Assembly: GCF_000419765.1 (NCBI RefSeq)
Contig: NZ_ATTQ01000016.1
Location: 62,001 to 126,000, forward strand
DNA length: 64,000 bases
Reading direction: 5' to 3'
Origin: Rhizobium mongolense USDA 1844
GTDB taxonomy: Bacteria; Pseudomonadota; Alphaproteobacteria; Rhizobiales; Rhizobiaceae
Below the pieces are notes generated by a model. It searched no databases, had not been told where the DNA came from, and saw nothing but the letters and a program-made list of their open reading frames with translations. This document shows positions 51,881 through 60,375 of this stretch, one piece after another. The translations under genes and the position numbers were made by a program. Positions within the stretch are counted from its first letter, which is position 1. Every line of letters begins with the position of its first letter.

Positions 51881-51918
51881 AAAGCCAACCGGCCGCATAT
51901 ATGCGGCCGGTTGGCTTT
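51881..51918 (-). terminator. Bidirectional terminator at bfr
   Basis: A perfect 18-base inverted repeat, AAAGCCAACCGGCCGCAT and its complement, with two bases between the arms. On the minus strand it is followed by TTTTCACG, so it ends the bfd-bfr transcript; on the plus strand it gives GGCTTTGAGG. Confidence 0.85.
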
Positions 51919-51928
51919 GAGGGTTCAG

Positions 51929-52414
51929 TCACTCGGCCTCGTTGGCCGAGTCGGCGTTTAGCTGGCCATACTTGGCTTCGCCGATCTTCTCGAGCAAGTC
52001 GAGCTGCGTTTCGAGGAAGTCGATATGGCCTTCCTCATCGGCAAGGAGCTCCTCGAAGAGCTTCATGGAGACATAGTCACCGGCGTCATGACAGATGTCA
52101 CGCGACTTCTTGTAAGCTGTGCGGGCATCATACTCGCCGGCAAGATCGGCTTCCAGAACTTCCCTGACGTTCTGGCCGATGCGCAGCGGAGCAAGCGTCT
52201 GCAGGTTGGGATGCCCCTCAAGGAAGATGATGCGCGCGACAAGACGGTCGGCATGATGCATCTCTTCAATGGATTCGGCGCGCTCCTTCCTGGCGAGCTT
52301 GGTATAGCCCCAGTCTTCCAAAAGGCGGTAGTGAACCCAATATTGGTTGACTGCACCGAGTTCGAGGAAAAGTGCCTCGTTAAGCCGCTCGATGACTTTT
52401 TTGTCGCCTTTCAA
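51929..52414 (-). CDS. bfr: Bacterioferritin
   Basis: A 161-residue haem-binding ferritin that stores iron in 24-mers. Ferroxidase ligands are visible in NEALFLELGAVNQYW (Glu), ESIEEMHHADRL (E..H) and LLADEEGHIDFLETQL (E..H). The haem Met is in the M-H region about residue 52. The start is TTG at 52414: AGGAG lies eight bases upstream, and the product then begins LKGDKKVIERLNEAL as in the family; a longer ATG at 52438 is unlikely. It overlaps the 3' end of the ferredoxin gene. Confidence 0.95.
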   Translation of the reverse strand: MKGDKKVIERLNEALFLELGAVNQYWVHYRLLEDWGYTKLARKERAESIEEMHHADRLVARIIFLEGHPNLQTLAPLRIGQNVREVLEADLAGEYDARTAYKKSRDICHDAGDYVSMKLFEELLADEEGHIDFLETQLDLLEKIGEAKYGQLNADSANEAE

Positions 52415-52709
52415 TGTCCGCTCTCCTGTTTTCTTCATGGAATTGTTTCAGGCGGGACATGAAATCAAATATCTCGTCATCCGTCGAGTGGCGACGGGCA
52501 TGATATTCCTCGGTGGTCTGGATGATGAGGTTGACGACGTTGGGGAAACAGCCGCAGCAACGGCCGCGCTTTTCCATGGCGTGATAGACCTTCGCAGGCA
52601 CGATAAGCTGCCAACAGTCTTCATCGAGAAGGTCGTTGATGACCTCCCGGATTTCCTTGTCGGTTATATAGTTGCAACTGCAGACGAGCACGTCTTCATT
52701 TCCAAACAT
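52380..52709 (-). CDS. bfd: Bacterioferritin-associated ferredoxin
   Basis: A [2Fe-2S] protein that docks on bacterioferritin and passes electrons to release iron. Cluster ligands: CSCN near the N-terminus and the CCGC segment (GRCCGCFPN) near residue 50, giving the C-x-C...C-x2-C pattern. The true start may be GTG at 52691 (MLVCSCNYITD), as in the family, rather than the ATG at 52709. Its end overlaps bfr by about 35 bases. A TTGACA lies about 40 bases upstream. Such pairs are commonly iron-regulated; no clear Irr or RirA box was seen. Confidence 0.9.
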   Translation of the reverse strand: MFGNEDVLVCSCNYITDKEIREVINDLLDEDCWQLIVPAKVYHAMEKRGRCCGCFPNVVNLIIQTTEEYHARRHSTDDEIFDFMSRLKQFHEENRRADIERRQKSHRAA

Positions 52710-52843
52710 GACACTGACTATCGTGTTTTCTGCAAAAGAAGATGGTGCCTGTCAAGAAAAAAATCGAGGTAGAAGGCGCGGCGAGCGAGGGGAACCGCTG
52801 AACGGACCATCTTGGTCCTGATCGCACTGGTGTCCTATCCGGC

Positions 52844-53272
52844 CTACGCCAAATCGGTTTTGGCGAAGTCGTCGCCCTTATAGATGAGCTTGAGGCGATA
52901 AGCCTTGGCGCAAGCATAGGCGTAGCAATCCCCGAAATTGAGGTCGGCCGGGTGGCTGATGGCCTTGCCGTAGGTCATGGCCGCGTCGATCGCAATCCGG
53001 CCGATGTCGCTCGATATCGCGATCTCGCGCGCCTCCAGGTCCTGAACGAAATAGTCGACTGCCTCGCGGGCGATCGCGACCATTTCGGGAGTTGGAGCGG
53101 TGTTCTTCTTGACCTGCTGCGCTTGAGCGCGGGCAAGAGAGATTGTTGCCTCGTATCGAACGAGGGGTGAGACGAAGAAAGGGCCTCCGGCCTTCTCGAG
53201 CCGATCCATCAGTTCGTCTGCGTCCGATTCCGGCCTGAGTATGGCGACGATCGCGGAAGCGTCGATGAACAT
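52844..53272 (-). CDS. vapC: VapC-type PIN-domain ribonuclease toxin
   Basis: A 142-residue PIN-domain toxin that cleaves RNA, usually tRNA. Acidic residues are placed as in VapC: FIDASAI (Asp), RYEATISLARA (Glu), DAAMTYGKA and NFGDCYAYA (Asp). The start at 53272 overlaps the antitoxin stop by one base (TGATG); an upstream ATG at 53287 is less likely. The operon has its own palindromic operator. Targets and activity are inferred from the family. Confidence 0.88.
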   Translation of the reverse strand: MFIDASAIVAILRPESDADELMDRLEKAGGPFFVSPLVRYEATISLARAQAQQVKKNTAPTPEMVAIAREAVDYFVQDLEAREIAISSDIGRIAIDAAMTYGKAISHPADLNFGDCYAYACAKAYRLKLIYKGDDFAKTDLA

Positions 53273-53517
53273 CACATGTCGCCCCACATTTCATCGGTGT
53301 ACTTCTTCATGTCGAAATTCGGATCGCCGGGACCGATCTCCTGTGCCTTTGCGCGCGCCCTTGCCAAACGCTCGCGAATGGGCATGCTTTTGCGCGTGCG
53401 CTCGATCTCATGGCGCAGCGCGGTCCTGACAGCCTCCGTCTTGCTCGGCGCCTTCATGAGCTTCTGCAGCTCGGCGGCCATCGCCAGCACATCATCATCG
53501 CGGACATAAAGTGGCAT
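53272..53517 (-). CDS. vapB: VapB-type antitoxin
   Basis: An 81-residue antitoxin of the PSK/Rv0623-like VapB group. MPLYVRDDDVLAMAAELQKLMKAPSKTEAVRTALRHEIER is the DNA-binding and dimer part. The C-terminal tail (GPGDPNFDMKKYTDEMWGDM) wraps around the toxin. AAAGGAG lies just before the ATG. It precedes and is coupled to the toxin gene, the normal order, and should repress its own promoter through the palindrome at 53535-53548. Confidence 0.88.
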   Translation of the reverse strand: MPLYVRDDDVLAMAAELQKLMKAPSKTEAVRTALRHEIERTRKSMPIRERLARARAKAQEIGPGDPNFDMKKYTDEMWGDM

Positions 53518-53534
53518 TGGATATCTCCTTTATG

Positions 53535-53548
53535 GATATTCGAATATC
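53535..53548. promoter_or_regulatory. Palindromic operator of vapBC
   Basis: GATATTCGAATATC is a perfect 14-base palindrome 18 bases upstream of vapB. Related half-sites lie on both sides (GGATATC near 53519 and GAATATCC at 53557-53564). This layout fits autoregulation by the VapBC complex, which is the rule for such modules. Confidence 0.65.
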
Positions 53549-53739
53549 ACAAAAATGAATATCCTGCGAGCAAGAAACTTTGGGAGCTGGGCCAATTGAG
53601 GCGGTAAGGGCATGAGGGGACCCGCAAATATCGATGCGGCGGCGTGCCCGCGACAAGTTTCGTGACTGGGCAATCACTGGGTGCCTGGGTCTCATGGCTG
53701 GGCACGTTGACTTTGGCAACATCATCTATCGCTAAGCCA

Positions 53740-56700
53740 TCAATGAAAGTTGCGCCCTTTCGGCATAACCTTTGCGGTCTCCCCAGCACTCGTCTCACTG
53801 CTTGTTGATATCACTCGCGTTTCGATGGCTTCCTTTTCGAGGAGACGCGCCATCTTCTGTGCGCGGGCATCGACTGTCGGCCGCATAGCCTCGTCGGCGC
53901 GCTCGCAAAGACCAAAGCGCTGCGCCTCCTTCTGCAGAAGGCCAAGAGCGGGTGTCATATCTTCGATATGCTCGACCACAGTGTGAATGACGCCGCCCTG
54001 ACTTTGCAATTTGCCATGGATTTTCACGAGCCGCGCGCCCATGACAACCGAGCGGTATTTCTCGAAGGCCTTTTTCCAAACAATGGCATTGGCAACGCCC
54101 GTTTCATCCTCAAGCGTCATGAAGATCACGCCCTTGGCCGAGCCCGGGCGCTGGCGTACCAGCACCAGCCCGGCAATCGTCACCCTCTTTCCGTTCGGCA
54201 CGGCCAGAAGATCGACATTGCGCGTAATCCCTGCTCTTTGGAAATCCTCTCGCAGGAAGGAGATAGGGTGCGCTTTCAGTGACAGCGAGAGATAGCGATA
54301 ATCCTCCACCACCTGTTCGCCCGGCAGCATGTCGGGCAGTGTCACCCTCGGTTCGACCTGGAGATCGACATGGGACACCCGATCGAACAAAGGCAGCCTC
54401 TCTGCGGCACTTTTCACATCAAGCGCCCGCGCCGCCCAGAGCGCCTCTCGCCGCGACAAGCCGACGGAACCGAACGCATCGGCATCTGCCAGCCGTTCGA
54501 TATCCGATCTTTCAAGGCCCGAGCGCAGCCATAGATCGCGGATCGATCTATAGCCGGCACCTCGATTTGCGATCAATTTCGCCTTTATCAGGTCGGCGGA
54601 AAGGCCCTTCACCTGCCGGAAACCGAGGCGAACCGCCCTCTTCGTCCGGATGATCTTGTTCATGTCCCTGTGGCGGAAGTCGATCTTTGACTTGTCGAAA
54701 TGCGCATCCTCCAAGAGGCAATCCCAATCCGAATGATTGATATCCACCGCACGAATTTCCACGCCGTGCTCCCTGGCATCCCGGACCAATTGCGCCGGCG
54801 CATAAAACCCCATCGGCTGCGAATTCAGCATCGCCGCACAGAAGACATCGGGATAGTAGGCCTTGATCCAAGATGAAGCATAGACGAGCAACGCGAAGGA
54901 GGCCGCATGGCTTTCCGGAAAGCCGTATTCGCCGAAACCTTTGATTTGATTGAAACACTGCCGCGCAAATTCAGACGAATAGTTTCTCGACACCATTCCT
55001 TCGATGAATCGCTTCTCGAAATTGCCGATCGTGCCGGTTCGCTTGAACGTCGCCATCGCCCGCCGAAGCCGATCGGCTTCCGCCGGCTTGAAGCCTGCGG
55101 CGGTGATCGCAATCTGCATTGCCTGTTCCTGAAACAGGGGAACGCCGAGGGTTCTTTCCAGCACCGCCTTCAATTCCTTGCTGGGATATTCGATGGGTGT
55201 TTTCTGCTCCCGTCTCTTGAGGTAGGGGTGCACCATGTCGCCCTGTATCGGTCCCGGCCGGACGATTGCCACCTCGATGACGAGATCGTAGAATTCCCTC
55301 GGCTTCAGACGCGGCAGCATGCTCATCTGCGCCCGGCTTTCGATCTGGAAGACGCCCAGCGTATCGGCCCGGCACATCATCTCGTAAACCGGTTTGCCCT
55401 CTTCCCCATGCTCTTTGTTGCCGAGATCGGCGAGCGTTTTCTTCACGTCGTAGTGCAACTGAAGAAGTTCGAAGGCCTTGCGAAGACAGGTCAGCATCCC
55501 AAGCGCCAGAACATCGACCTTGAGAATCTTGACATTGTCGAGATCGTCCTTGTCCCACTCGATCATGTAGCGGTCCGGCATCGCCGTCTTCATGATGGGC
55601 ACGACTTCGTCGAGCCGGTCCCGGGTGATGACAAATCCGCCGACATGCTGGGTGAGGTGGCGCGGAAAGCCGAGAAGCTCGGACGCATATCTGAGGACGC
55701 TCTTCGTCACCGGATCGCGAATGTCGAGACCGGCCGCCTTTGCATCGCGCACGAGGCTGCTGATTGCCGATTGGACATCTTCCGAAAGCCCGAAGGCCTT
55801 GGCGACTTCGCGGCCAGCAGAGCGGGTGCGATAGGTGGTCACCCCCGCTGTCAGCCCGGCATGCTCTATACCGTATCGTTTATAGATGTACTGGATGACT
55901 TCTTCGCGCCTGTCGTGCTCGAAATCGACATCGATATCCGGCGGTTCATCCCGGTCCATCGAGATGAACCGATCGAAAAGCAAGGTGGCCTTGTTCGGAT
56001 CGACTTCCGTTATTTCAAGGCAATAGCAGATGACCGAATTCGCAGCCGATCCGCGGCCCTGGCACAGAACCTTGAGCTTATAGCGGGCGTGTTGAATGAT
56101 CTTGTAAACGGTCAGGAAATAGGAAGCGTAGTTTTTCTGCCTGATGAGATCCAGTTCGTATTCGATCTGCGTCACGATTTTCTGCGGAACACGCTGCGGG
56201 TGGTAGCGCTTTGCAGCTCCGGCCCAGGTTAACCGTTCGAGCGTTTCATACGGCGTTTCGCCGGGATCGTTTTCAGGCGGATAATTGTGCTCCAGCTCTT
56301 TGAGCGAAAAGGTCAAGCTGGAGAAGAATGCATGGGTATTGTCGATCGCGTCGCGATAGTCCTTGAAGAGACGCACCATTTCCCGCGTTCCCTTGAGATA
56401 GCGCTCTGCATTCGGCGCCAGAAGGAAACCGGCTTCGGCAATCGCAACATGCTTGCGGATCGCAATCACGATATCGGAGAGAGGCCGCCGGTCAGGATGA
56501 TGATAAAGAGGCTGATTGGTCACGATCAGCGGAATGCGGTTGCGGGCGGCAAGCATGGAAAGGATTGCAAAAACCTGTTTGTCGCGGCCGTCATAGGCCG
56601 GCGCCAGCGCCATATGGAATGTCTTGCGAAAGCGTTTTCGAAACCGCTGCAGGCAATTTTCAAATGCTTGCTGGCCAACGGCATCATTCACAACGAGCCG

Positions 56701-57165
56701 GTCAGGAACAAGGGCGAGCATCATCTCGTCTCCCCATTCCATGATCTCCGCCTCGGTGAGAATGCAGGAGCCTTTCTCCGCCTCCGGCTTTAGATTCCCG
56801 GCGCTCAGAAGACGGCAGAGATGCGCCCATCCTCGCCTGTTCCGTGGATAGGCAAGAACATCCGGAGTTCCATCCGAAAAGACGAGACGCGCACCTGGCT
56901 GGATGCGGATTGGATCGGGAATGATCTGCCTCTTCTCGTCCTCTTCCAGAAGGCCGGCTTCCTTCCTCTCGAATTTTTTCCTGATCTCCTCCGCCTGCGC
57001 ATGCGCCCGCACGACCCCGGCAACCGAATTCTTGTCAGCAATCCCGAGTCCACCGAGCTTCAGGCAAGCTGCCTGCACCACCATCTCCTCGGGACTGGAG
57101 GCTCCTTCAAGAAACGAGAAGTTCGTTCTCGCACCAATCTCGAAAAATGGAGGCGTCGTGCTCAT
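53740..57165 (-). CDS. dnaE2: Error-prone DNA polymerase DnaE2 (ImuC)
   Basis: A 1141-residue C-family polymerase that performs mutagenic translesion synthesis. The PHP domain opens the protein (RTNFSFLEGASSPEEMV). The catalytic palm carries the aspartates in PPDIDVDFEHDRREEVIQY. A C-terminal OB fold is visible (VTIAGLVLVRQRPGSAKGVIFMTLEDETG). It lacks the tau-binding tail of the replicative DnaE1. ATG at 57165 overlaps the imuB stop by four bases. It is the last gene of the SOS cassette and depends on ImuA and ImuB. Confidence 0.95.
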   Translation of the reverse strand: MSTTPPFFEIGARTNFSFLEGASSPEEMVVQAACLKLGGLGIADKNSVAGVVRAHAQAEEIRKKFERKEAGLLEEDEKRQIIPDPIRIQPGARLVFSDGTPDVLAYPRNRRGWAHLCRLLSAGNLKPEAEKGSCILTEAEIMEWGDEMMLALVPDRLVVNDAVGQQAFENCLQRFRKRFRKTFHMALAPAYDGRDKQVFAILSMLAARNRIPLIVTNQPLYHHPDRRPLSDIVIAIRKHVAIAEAGFLLAPNAERYLKGTREMVRLFKDYRDAIDNTHAFFSSLTFSLKELEHNYPPENDPGETPYETLERLTWAGAAKRYHPQRVPQKIVTQIEYELDLIRQKNYASYFLTVYKIIQHARYKLKVLCQGRGSAANSVICYCLEITEVDPNKATLLFDRFISMDRDEPPDIDVDFEHDRREEVIQYIYKRYGIEHAGLTAGVTTYRTRSAGREVAKAFGLSEDVQSAISSLVRDAKAAGLDIRDPVTKSVLRYASELLGFPRHLTQHVGGFVITRDRLDEVVPIMKTAMPDRYMIEWDKDDLDNVKILKVDVLALGMLTCLRKAFELLQLHYDVKKTLADLGNKEHGEEGKPVYEMMCRADTLGVFQIESRAQMSMLPRLKPREFYDLVIEVAIVRPGPIQGDMVHPYLKRREQKTPIEYPSKELKAVLERTLGVPLFQEQAMQIAITAAGFKPAEADRLRRAMATFKRTGTIGNFEKRFIEGMVSRNYSSEFARQCFNQIKGFGEYGFPESHAASFALLVYASSWIKAYYPDVFCAAMLNSQPMGFYAPAQLVRDAREHGVEIRAVDINHSDWDCLLEDAHFDKSKIDFRHRDMNKIIRTKRAVRLGFRQVKGLSADLIKAKLIANRGAGYRSIRDLWLRSGLERSDIERLADADAFGSVGLSRREALWAARALDVKSAAERLPLFDRVSHVDLQVEPRVTLPDMLPGEQVVEDYRYLSLSLKAHPISFLREDFQRAGITRNVDLLAVPNGKRVTIAGLVLVRQRPGSAKGVIFMTLEDETGVANAIVWKKAFEKYRSVVMGARLVKIHGKLQSQGGVIHTVVEHIEDMTPALGLLQKEAQRFGLCERADEAMRPTVDARAQKMARLLEKEAIETRVISTSSETSAGETAKVMPKGRNFH

Positions 57166-58775
57166 GCAAAGAGCCCATGCATGAACCAGCGAGGAGGAAG
57201 GTCATGCCCGTAAAAACCTTCGCGATAGATCCAGAAGCGGTGACCGAAATCATCCTCTATTCGGAAATAATCGCGTGCCTCGGCGTCCGCGCCATCGATC
57301 CACCATTCCATGGCAAGCCGCTCCGGTCCCTCGCTTCGTGCCACGCGATGCTGCATGCGCCGCCAGCGGAAGATTTGCGGCGGACCGTCGGGCACTTCGG
57401 CAAGCAGGGCCTCCACTTGCTCCGGCCTGGCAAAGAGCCGCAGGGGACGCTCACTTCTGAAAGGAAAAGGATTTCCTTCCTCCGCCTTGCGGCGTGCCTG
57501 AACGCCCTCCATGGCGGGAATTGCAATCGCCGCCCGCTCCGGCACATGGCTCTCGTGCAGTTGAAATCTCTGCAGGCAATCCGCGCCGAGGCGGGCTGCA
57601 ATTTTGTCGATGAACGCCGCAAGCGATGTCTCCCTCTCTCGGCCTCCTTCGAAATCCCCCTGCGTCGCATTGAAGGGATCATGGCGCAGCACATTCAGCC
57701 GCAGGATTTCAAAGCCGTAGCCGGCATCGAGATCGTCGTGGATTGCCTGCAGACGCTCGCAGAAAAGCGAAGCAATATGCTTCGGATCCCTGAGAGGCTG
57801 TGAGGCCCCGACGGAAATCCTGAAGACCCTGCCGTCGACGCGAAACAGCACGAGTTCGAATACACGGCCGCCGGCGCCGCGTGCCTCAAGCGAGGCTTTC
57901 AGTGATTTGGCGATCTGGCCGGTGACGGCGAGGATATCTTCTTCCGTACCGATCGGCTCGATGAGGCGTCGTTCGGCGGAAAGACTGGCAACGGGCCGCC
58001 GCGGGGAAACCGGCTCCTCTTCCACTCCAAGCGCCTGGTCGAGCCTGAGCAGGAGTTGCGCGCCGAAACGGCGGGCCAACGGTGCGCGTGGGGCAGACAG
58101 GAGGTCGCCGATATATTTGAGGCCGAGCTTCTTCAGTGCCTCGATCGTCCCTTCCTCCAGGCGAAGCGCTGCGACCGGCAGTGGTGCCAGCACATGTTCC
58201 ATCTCATCGGCTTCGATGACGCCACCACCCCCGAAGCGGGAAACGGCCCAGGAAAGGCCCGGCGACGAAGAGATCGCGCCGCGGACATCGAACCCCATAT
58301 GGAAGAGCCGGGAAAGGATATCCTTGAGCATGGCCCTTTCGCCGCCAAAGAGGTGGGCGCAGCCGGTAATATCCAGAAACAGCCCGTCCTGGCCGTCGAA
58401 TGCCACCAGCGGCGTATAACGGTCGCACCAATCGGCGATGCCTTCGAGAAGCCGACGATCGGCGGCCAGGTCTTCCTCGATGACATCCAGAAGCGGGTAT
58501 ATGGCACGCGCTTCGGCCACGCCCTGGTTTTTCTTCAGTTTAATCCGTTCCGCCACCTCATCGAGCGCCGTTAGGCGCATGGCATTGTTGAGCCGTCCAG
58601 AACAGACGATCGGCGGCGCATCAGGGCGTCCGGCCGAACGCCAGGACAGACCCCACCTCTTGCGGGCGATCCTGTCGGTTGGAAGATGGGGAAAGCTGAG
58701 CGACAGAATGCGCTGATTGCTCGCCTGGAGAACGAGTGCGCTCTGGTTGGCTAACGGGGAAAAACCGGCGGTCAT
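57162..58775 (-). CDS. imuB: ImuB, Y-family polymerase-like mutagenesis protein
   Basis: A 537-residue protein related to Y-family polymerases but thought to be catalytically inactive; it bridges ImuA, DnaE2 and the sliding clamp. FPHLPTDRIARKRWG is the typical N-terminus, then a DinB-like core (LFLDITGCAHLFGGE) and a C-terminal part with SERPLRLFARPEQVEAL, whose RPLRLF resembles a clamp-binding motif. The predicted start at 58775 makes an unusually long overlap of about 155 bases with imuA, whose 3' end is read in another frame. No later ATG fits the family. Confidence 0.93.
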   Translation of the reverse strand: MTAGFSPLANQSALVLQASNQRILSLSFPHLPTDRIARKRWGLSWRSAGRPDAPPIVCSGRLNNAMRLTALDEVAERIKLKKNQGVAEARAIYPLLDVIEEDLAADRRLLEGIADWCDRYTPLVAFDGQDGLFLDITGCAHLFGGERAMLKDILSRLFHMGFDVRGAISSSPGLSWAVSRFGGGGVIEADEMEHVLAPLPVAALRLEEGTIEALKKLGLKYIGDLLSAPRAPLARRFGAQLLLRLDQALGVEEEPVSPRRPVASLSAERRLIEPIGTEEDILAVTGQIAKSLKASLEARGAGGRVFELVLFRVDGRVFRISVGASQPLRDPKHIASLFCERLQAIHDDLDAGYGFEILRLNVLRHDPFNATQGDFEGGRERETSLAAFIDKIAARLGADCLQRFQLHESHVPERAAIAIPAMEGVQARRKAEEGNPFPFRSERPLRLFARPEQVEALLAEVPDGPPQIFRWRRMQHRVARSEGPERLAMEWWIDGADAEARDYFRIEDDFGHRFWIYREGFYGHDLPPRWFMHGLFA

Positions 58776-59565
58776 GAGGGTTCCACTCCAGAAGAAGGGA
58801 GAGGGGAGCCGGGCTGCGGCTCTTCTCCAAGATGAGACGAAAAACCGGATTGCCGATGCCGCCGTCTAACATCGAACCATCCGGCAGAGGCCGTGTGCTG
58901 GCTGGCGCAGGTTCGGCACGGAATCGAAAGAAGGCGCTGCTCGCTTCCTCCTCGCCGCCCTGCCGCAACAGAAAAAGCGGGCGGCCAGAAGCCCTTGCCC
59001 GCATGCTCAATCGCCGGCTTTCTGTAAGACCGAATTGGGCCGGATTGCCGCGGACCTCCAGGATCGTTGCTGGGAAGACGCCGCTTTCGACAGCCGTTTC
59101 GGCAAGCCACAGCGCCTCTTCCAGCTTGTGTGGAGAGGCCATGAGAAAGCGTTCCGGCTCCAATCCGAAATCCTTGAGGCCAACAGCATAGGGACGCCCT
59201 GCTTCCATCGTGCATATTCTGTCACCAATCCAAAAAACCGGCATGCCATCCGCCGCCTCCTGCCGCTGCAGCCAGGCCGCAAGCGCCAGTACGAAACCGC
59301 TGGCGCCAGCTGCATCCCGCAGCATCAGAGACCGGACTTCGGTAATGCCGTTAAGCGGCAGACCGCCTTCGAGCGCGTCATCGAGAATTGGAATGTCAAA
59401 GGACAGACGCAGCGGCGTTTTTGCAGGTCTCGAATAGGTTTCATCGCCAGCCGCAAAAGCCTCTTGCGCCGCCGCCGCAAGCGCCGGTGCCGGCTTGCCT
59501 TCGAGTTTCGCAATGGTTTCGCGGAGCGCAAAAAGCTGCTCGCGCGCCACGGCCGTCTGCGCCAT
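58621..59565 (-). CDS. imuA: ImuA, SOS mutagenesis protein
   Basis: A 314-residue RecA/SulA-like protein without intact ATPase motifs, required for damage-induced mutagenesis. ALFALRETIAKLEG at the N-terminus and LDDALEGGLPLNGITEV near residue 70 are recognisable, with GFVLALAAWLQRQ and MLxGGIGNPVFRLILEK. The C-terminal tail overlaps imuB. ATG at 59565 has GGAG eight bases upstream; GTG at 59574 is weaker. A LexA box lies 24 bases upstream. Confidence 0.9.
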   Translation of the reverse strand: MAQTAVAREQLFALRETIAKLEGKPAPALAAAAQEAFAAGDETYSRPAKTPLRLSFDIPILDDALEGGLPLNGITEVRSLMLRDAAGASGFVLALAAWLQRQEAADGMPVFWIGDRICTMEAGRPYAVGLKDFGLEPERFLMASPHKLEEALWLAETAVESGVFPATILEVRGNPAQFGLTESRRLSMRARASGRPLFLLRQGGEEEASSAFFRFRAEPAPASTRPLPDGSMLDGGIGNPVFRLILEKSRSPAPLSLLLEWNPHDRRFFPVSQPERTRSPGEQSAHSVAQLSPSSNRQDRPQEVGSVLAFGRTP

Positions 59566-59588
59566 GACGTTCACTCCAAAGTCAGATT

Positions 59589-59603
59589 GTTCCTGTTATG
59601 TTC
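59589..59603. promoter_or_regulatory. LexA (SOS) box upstream of imuA
   Basis: GTTC-N7-GTTC (GTTCCTGTTATGTTC), the canonical alphaproteobacterial SOS box, 24 bases before imuA. It indicates that LexA represses the imuA-imuB-dnaE2 operon until DNA damage. The match to the consensus is exact. Confidence 0.85.
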
Positions 59604-59729
59604 TTATGGATTCCAGAGCTTTCTAAAAGAGTCAACAACCAATTTTTATGAATTTATTCCTGCCTTTGATTCCACACTCGAAAATCCTCCGCAAAGGTTC
59701 TATATGGGCGCCAAAGGAAGGGAATTTTC

Positions 59730-60167
59730 ATGGCCCGCATAGACCAGAGCGAGGATTGGCGGGACCGCCATGCCCCAACGCTCAGCACATTCGAGTCCCT
59801 GGCGATGGAGGCCTATAGCCACTTGCCGGATGAATTCCGCTCGCTCACCGACAATCTAACGATCGAAATCGAAGATTTTCCGGACGACGATGTTTTCGAG
59901 GATATGGCGCTGGAAACGCCGTTCGACCTGCTTGGCCTCTTCGAAGGCCGGGGCATTTCCGAGCGCTTCACGGTCGAGACCGGCGAGATGCCCAATCGTA
60001 TCCGCCTCTACCGGCGTCCCATTTTGGATTATTGGGCGGAAAACGATGAAACGCTCGGAGACATCATCACCCACGTCCTCATCCATGAGATCGGTCACCA
60101 TTTCGGCCTGAGCGATGACGACATGGAGCGGATCGAAGCGAGCGTCGAGGAAGCCGTCGAGCGCTGA
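59730..60167 (+). CDS. Minimal metallopeptidase family protein (DUF1025/zincin-like)
   Basis: A 145-residue acidic protein with a zinc-binding HEIGHHFGLSDDDM near the C-terminus, that is HExxH plus a downstream Asp. AYSHLPDEFRSL, LLGLFEG and IRLYRRPILDYWAE are family features. No signal peptide. Small zincins of this group are common in alphaproteobacteria and actinobacteria; a real substrate is not known. The ATG follows AAGGGAATTTTC. Confidence 0.87.
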   Translation: MARIDQSEDWRDRHAPTLSTFESLAMEAYSHLPDEFRSLTDNLTIEIEDFPDDDVFEDMALETPFDLLGLFEGRGISERFTVETGEMPNRIRLYRRPILDYWAENDETLGDIITHVLIHEIGHHFGLSDDDMERIEASVEEAVER

Positions 60168-60168
60168 G

Positions 60169-60375
60169 CTATTGCTCGGAGAGCTTCATCTCCGGATGAT
60201 AATCCTTGCCTTCGACCTCTTTGACGATCGCCTGGCCGGCAATCACCTGGCCGGTCTGAATATTGTAGGTCAGCGACGGTGCACCGTGAAGCGACCAGCC
60301 CTTGTTGAGCGCGTCCGTTACGCGATGGCAGAACGCGGCGTCGTCCTGGCCGGTCAAAAGGCGATAGAGCTTCAT
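60169..60375 (-). CDS. DUF1737 family protein
   Basis: A 68-residue protein (MKLYRLLTGQDDAAFCHRVTDALNKGW) of the DUF1737 family. The C-terminus GKDYHPEMKLSEQ is also typical. Its start overlaps the stop of the CitE-like gene by four bases, so the two are coupled, a pair that recurs in alphaproteobacteria. Function unknown. Confidence 0.83.
   Translation of the reverse strand: MKLYRLLTGQDDAAFCHRVTDALNKGWSLHGAPSLTYNIQTGQVIAGQAIVKEVEGKDYHPEMKLSEQ

Noticed and set aside
54907..56232. 441-codon plus-strand frame inside dnaE2
   Set aside because: Antisense to the polymerase core; it has no recognisable domain.
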